This document shows positions 30,572-32,593 of a stretch of 32,593 bases of DNA, one piece after another. This DNA is from Strigomonas culicis (lineage: Eukaryota > Euglenozoa > Kinetoplastea > Trypanosomatida > Trypanosomatidae): NCBI GenBank assembly GCA_000482145.1, contig AUXH01000169.1, forward strand, positions 1 to 32,593, in the 5' to 3' direction. The notes below the pieces were generated by a model, which saw nothing but the letters and a program-made list of their open reading frames with translations, searched no databases and was not told the origin of the DNA. Within the stretch, counting starts at the first letter, position 1, and the number at the start of each line of letters is the position of its first letter. Both the position numbers and the translations under genes were made by a program.

Positions 30572-32593
30572 ATGAGCCTGAGGTTCGTACAGCCGTTTGA
30601 AGGCGACGCGCCCCGCCGCCCCAGCGGCGCGGCACCGCTCCCCAAAGTGAAGACGCTAGACATTAGCCGCACCTCTGATTACGGCGTCTCGTACCCCAGC
30701 GTGTCGCCGCCGGGGCCGCGCTCGCGCCTGCCGCAGCCGAGCGCCAGCCTGCACCGCACCGGCGGCGCTCGCCTGCAGCTGCACTGGGACCTGGACGACG
30801 CGGCCGCGGCGCCGGGGCCGCGGGAGGAGAGCGCCTTGTCGGATGCGCTCCCCTCCAGCCTGCACGCGAGCTCTGTCGCACCGACGGAGGTGTCGCTGCT
30901 GGAGGCGCACGTGTCGCAGGTCACCGCTGTGCCGTGGCAGCAGCCGGCGCCGCCCCCCGCCGCCTCGCGCAGCCCGCCGCCGTCGCCGCAGCCACGGCGG
31001 GAGCCGTCGCGCGCGGCCTCAACGGCGACGGCGCCGCGCCCACGCGCCGCGCGGCTGCCGGCGCGCGAGGGGCCGCAGTGGGTGGCCGGCCTCGCAGAGG
31101 TCGCGACCGCGGTGTGGGGCGAGCTGGGCCTCTTCCACCTGCAGCCGCTGCGCTCGGAGCCGGTGCTCGGCGCCGCGGAGGACGCGCTGACGGCGGCGGT
31201 CGCGACCGACTGCAGCCCGCACGACGCGGCGCGCTTCGTGGCGCTGCTGCAGCAGTACTACCTGGACCCCGCGGCGGTGGACGCGGCGGCCGCGGCGCAG
31301 CTGCGCAACGGGCTGTGGCAGGTGCTGTACAACGGCGTGCACTACTCCCTGTCCGCGCTCGACACCCGCCGCGACCGCGCGTCGCCGGCGCCGCGGAGTG
31401 AGAGGGAGGTGCGCACCGGGGGGGCCGAGGACCGCTACGAGGTCGTCGTGGACACGGCGGAGCGCCAGCCGGTGTCCTACGAGCGCGCGCGGACGCTGCC
31501 GGTGCGCCTGTCGTGGGCCGCGCCGGCCGGCGAGCGCGACGGCGACGGCGCGGCCGCGGCGGAGGTGCTGGAGGAGCTGCTGAGCCGCCGGCGGCGCAGC
31601 GCGGTGCGCCTGGACGCGTCGCAGGACAGCGACGACGGCGACGACGACGACGGCGGCGTCGTGTTCGAGGCGGCGGAGCCGAGTGCGCACGTCCTCGGGC
31701 GCGGCCGCGCGGATCGCGAGCGGGCCGTCGCCGCGGCGCGCGCGCGGCGCGAAGCGGAGCTCTACGGCGGCCGCCTGCGGCTCCCGCTGCCGACGGTGGA
31801 CTGGTACTTCGTGCTGCGCTGCCTGGGGCAGATGGGGTACCGCCGCGACCGCCTCTACGTGCAGACGCCGACCGCCGCCTCGCTGCACGAGCTGGTGCTC
31901 GCGCTGCTGTGGCTCACGCGGCGCTACCAGTGGGTCGCCGTCGCCGAGCACGTCGCGCTCAACCGCCGCTGCCGCTTCCTGCTGCAGCACCACGTGGCGG
32001 ACGCGCACTACCAGGGCGAGCAGCCCCTCCGCTGCGGGCAGCGGCTGCAGTTCGCCTTCCCCGACAGCACCGCGTGGCCGCCGGTGAGCTTCGACGAGAG
32101 CGCGGTGATCCAGTACCGGCTGCAGGCGGTCGACCGGCTGCTGGGCCCCGCCGCCGGGGCGGCCGGCGACGCGAGCGCGCGGCCCTCCGCGGCCACGCGG
32201 CGGCTGCTGGCGGCGCAGCGGCTCATCGGCCTCGCGCTGCACCGCCTGGAGCACCTGCTGCACCAGCGCGCGGAGCAGGCCGCGACGCTCGGCCACCACA
32301 GCAGCCTCGACGTCGAGCTGTGCCTGCCGCAGCACGCGGAGGCCTACCGCGAGGTGCTCGCGGGGCTCGACTTCGCGAGCCAGACGGAGGCGCGCGTGCG
32401 GGCGCGCGCGGAGAGCCTGCGGCTGGCCGGCCGGCTCGCCGCCTTCTGCCTTCGCCACGAGCCGCCGCCGGTGCCGCTGGAGGCAGTGTTCGCGGGGCTC
32501 GAGGAGGACGATGCGACGTGGCTCACGCGGTGGGAGCGCGAGGCCGCCCCGGCGCCCGCCGGCGGCGCGCGCGCGGTGCAGGCCGCCGCGCGC
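30572..32593 (+). CDS. Large GC-extreme hypothetical protein, partial (3' end beyond window)
   Basis: A frame with no stop for 674 codons runs from the ATG at 30572 to the right edge; an in-frame TAG at 30539 fixes the upstream limit. The N-terminal ~150 residues are Pro/Ala/Ser/Arg-rich and disordered. A globular segment follows at about 165-270 (WVAGLAEVATAVWGELGLFHLQPL and FVALLQQYYLD). An acidic patch (DSDDGDDDDGG, about 353-363) separates it from a helical domain with TVDWYFVLRCLGQMGYRRDRLYV and LHELVLALLWLTRRYQWV (about 408-460), then long Leu/Arg/Ala helices. It may be a cytoskeletal or tubulin-complex type protein, but no family can be named. The overlapping minus frame of 479 aa is its antisense shadow. 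Confidence 0.8.
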   Translation, partial: MSLRFVQPFEGDAPRRPSGAAPLPKVKTLDISRTSDYGVSYPSVSPPGPRSRLPQPSASLHRTGGARLQLHWDLDDAAAAPGPREESALSDALPSSLHASSVAPTEVSLLEAHVSQVTAVPWQQPAPPPAASRSPPPSPQPRREPSRAASTATAPRPRAARLPAREGPQWVAGLAEVATAVWGELGLFHLQPLRSEPVLGAAEDALTAAVATDCSPHDAARFVALLQQYYLDPAAVDAAAAAQLRNGLWQVLYNGVHYSLSALDTRRDRASPAPRSEREVRTGGAEDRYEVVVDTAERQPVSYERARTLPVRLSWAAPAGERDGDGAAAAEVLEELLSRRRRSAVRLDASQDSDDGDDDDGGVVFEAAEPSAHVLGRGRADRERAVAAARARREAELYGGRLRLPLPTVDWYFVLRCLGQMGYRRDRLYVQTPTAASLHELVLALLWLTRRYQWVAVAEHVALNRRCRFLLQHHVADAHYQGEQPLRCGQRLQFAFPDSTAWPPVSFDESAVIQYRLQAVDRLLGPAAGAAGDASARPSAATRRLLAAQRLIGLALHRLEHLLHQRAEQAATLGHHSSLDVELCLPQHAEAYREVLAGLDFASQTEARVRARAESLRLAGRLAAFCLRHEPPPVPLEAVFAGLEEDDATWLTRWEREAAPAPAGGARAVQAAAR

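Noticed and set aside
31019..32458. 479-aa minus frame at the right edge
   Set aside because: It is antisense to the 674-codon plus frame, made of Arg/Ala/His/Gln repeats typical of a GC-rich shadow, and on the wrong strand for the cluster.
1..32593. Mobile elements, CRISPR arrays, viral genes or recoded stops
   Set aside because: No transposase, reverse transcriptase, terminal repeats, spaced direct repeats or phage-like genes were seen. All genes end with standard stops and none needs a reassigned codon.

Overview
This window looks like nuclear DNA of a trypanosomatid (kinetoplastid) protist. The evidence is a 5S rRNA matching the kinetoplastid form, a mitochondrial ATP synthase subunit c of trypanosomatid type, intronless genes in two long one-strand clusters, and a pyrimidine tract plus AG (a trans-splice acceptor) ahead of nearly every coding start. 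TAA, TAG and TGA all act as stops. Coding DNA is mostly GC-rich and intergenic DNA is AT-rich with many homopolymer runs. The genus cannot be fixed from this window.

Layout: from 1 to about 15.9 kb every gene is on the minus strand; from about 20.0 kb to the end every gene is on the plus strand. The 4.1 kb between is a divergent strand-switch region, the usual place where RNA polymerase II starts in both directions in these organisms. It holds the 5S gene (minus), a structured RNA-like element head-to-head with it (plus), a second ~300-nt highly structured element, a smaller structured element, and two mirror-image GT-rich arms facing outward.

Minus cluster, in order of transcription from the switch: a 52-aa single-pass membrane protein, an unrecognised mitochondrial membrane protein, an EF-hand protein, a CRT/drug-metabolite-type transporter, the ribosome recycling factor ABCE1/RLI1, a dual-specificity-phosphatase-like protein lacking the catalytic cysteine, a 71-aa acidic protein, a 148-aa unknown, a class I histone deacetylase, a LACTB2-like metallo-beta-lactamase hydrolase, the cytosolic Fe-S scaffold NBP35, and a partial Ala-rich helical protein running off the left edge.

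Plus cluster: a leucyl/phenylalanyl-tRNA-protein transferase-like protein, MIC10, ATP synthase subunit c, a 703-aa unknown, proteasome subunit RPN5, a two-finger CCCH protein, a 1.9-kb gene-poor gap, and an unknown GC-extreme protein running off the right edge.

The genes are mostly housekeeping and are not an operon in the bacterial sense; they share polycistronic transcription. Two loose links exist: MIC10 and ATP synthase c both serve mitochondrial cristae, and NBP35 helps build the Fe-S clusters that ABCE1 carries. The most unusual points are the uncharacterised RNA-like elements in the strand switch, a GC gradient rising with distance from the switch on both sides, the Cys-to-Ser pseudophosphatase, and the transferase-like protein of a mainly bacterial family.
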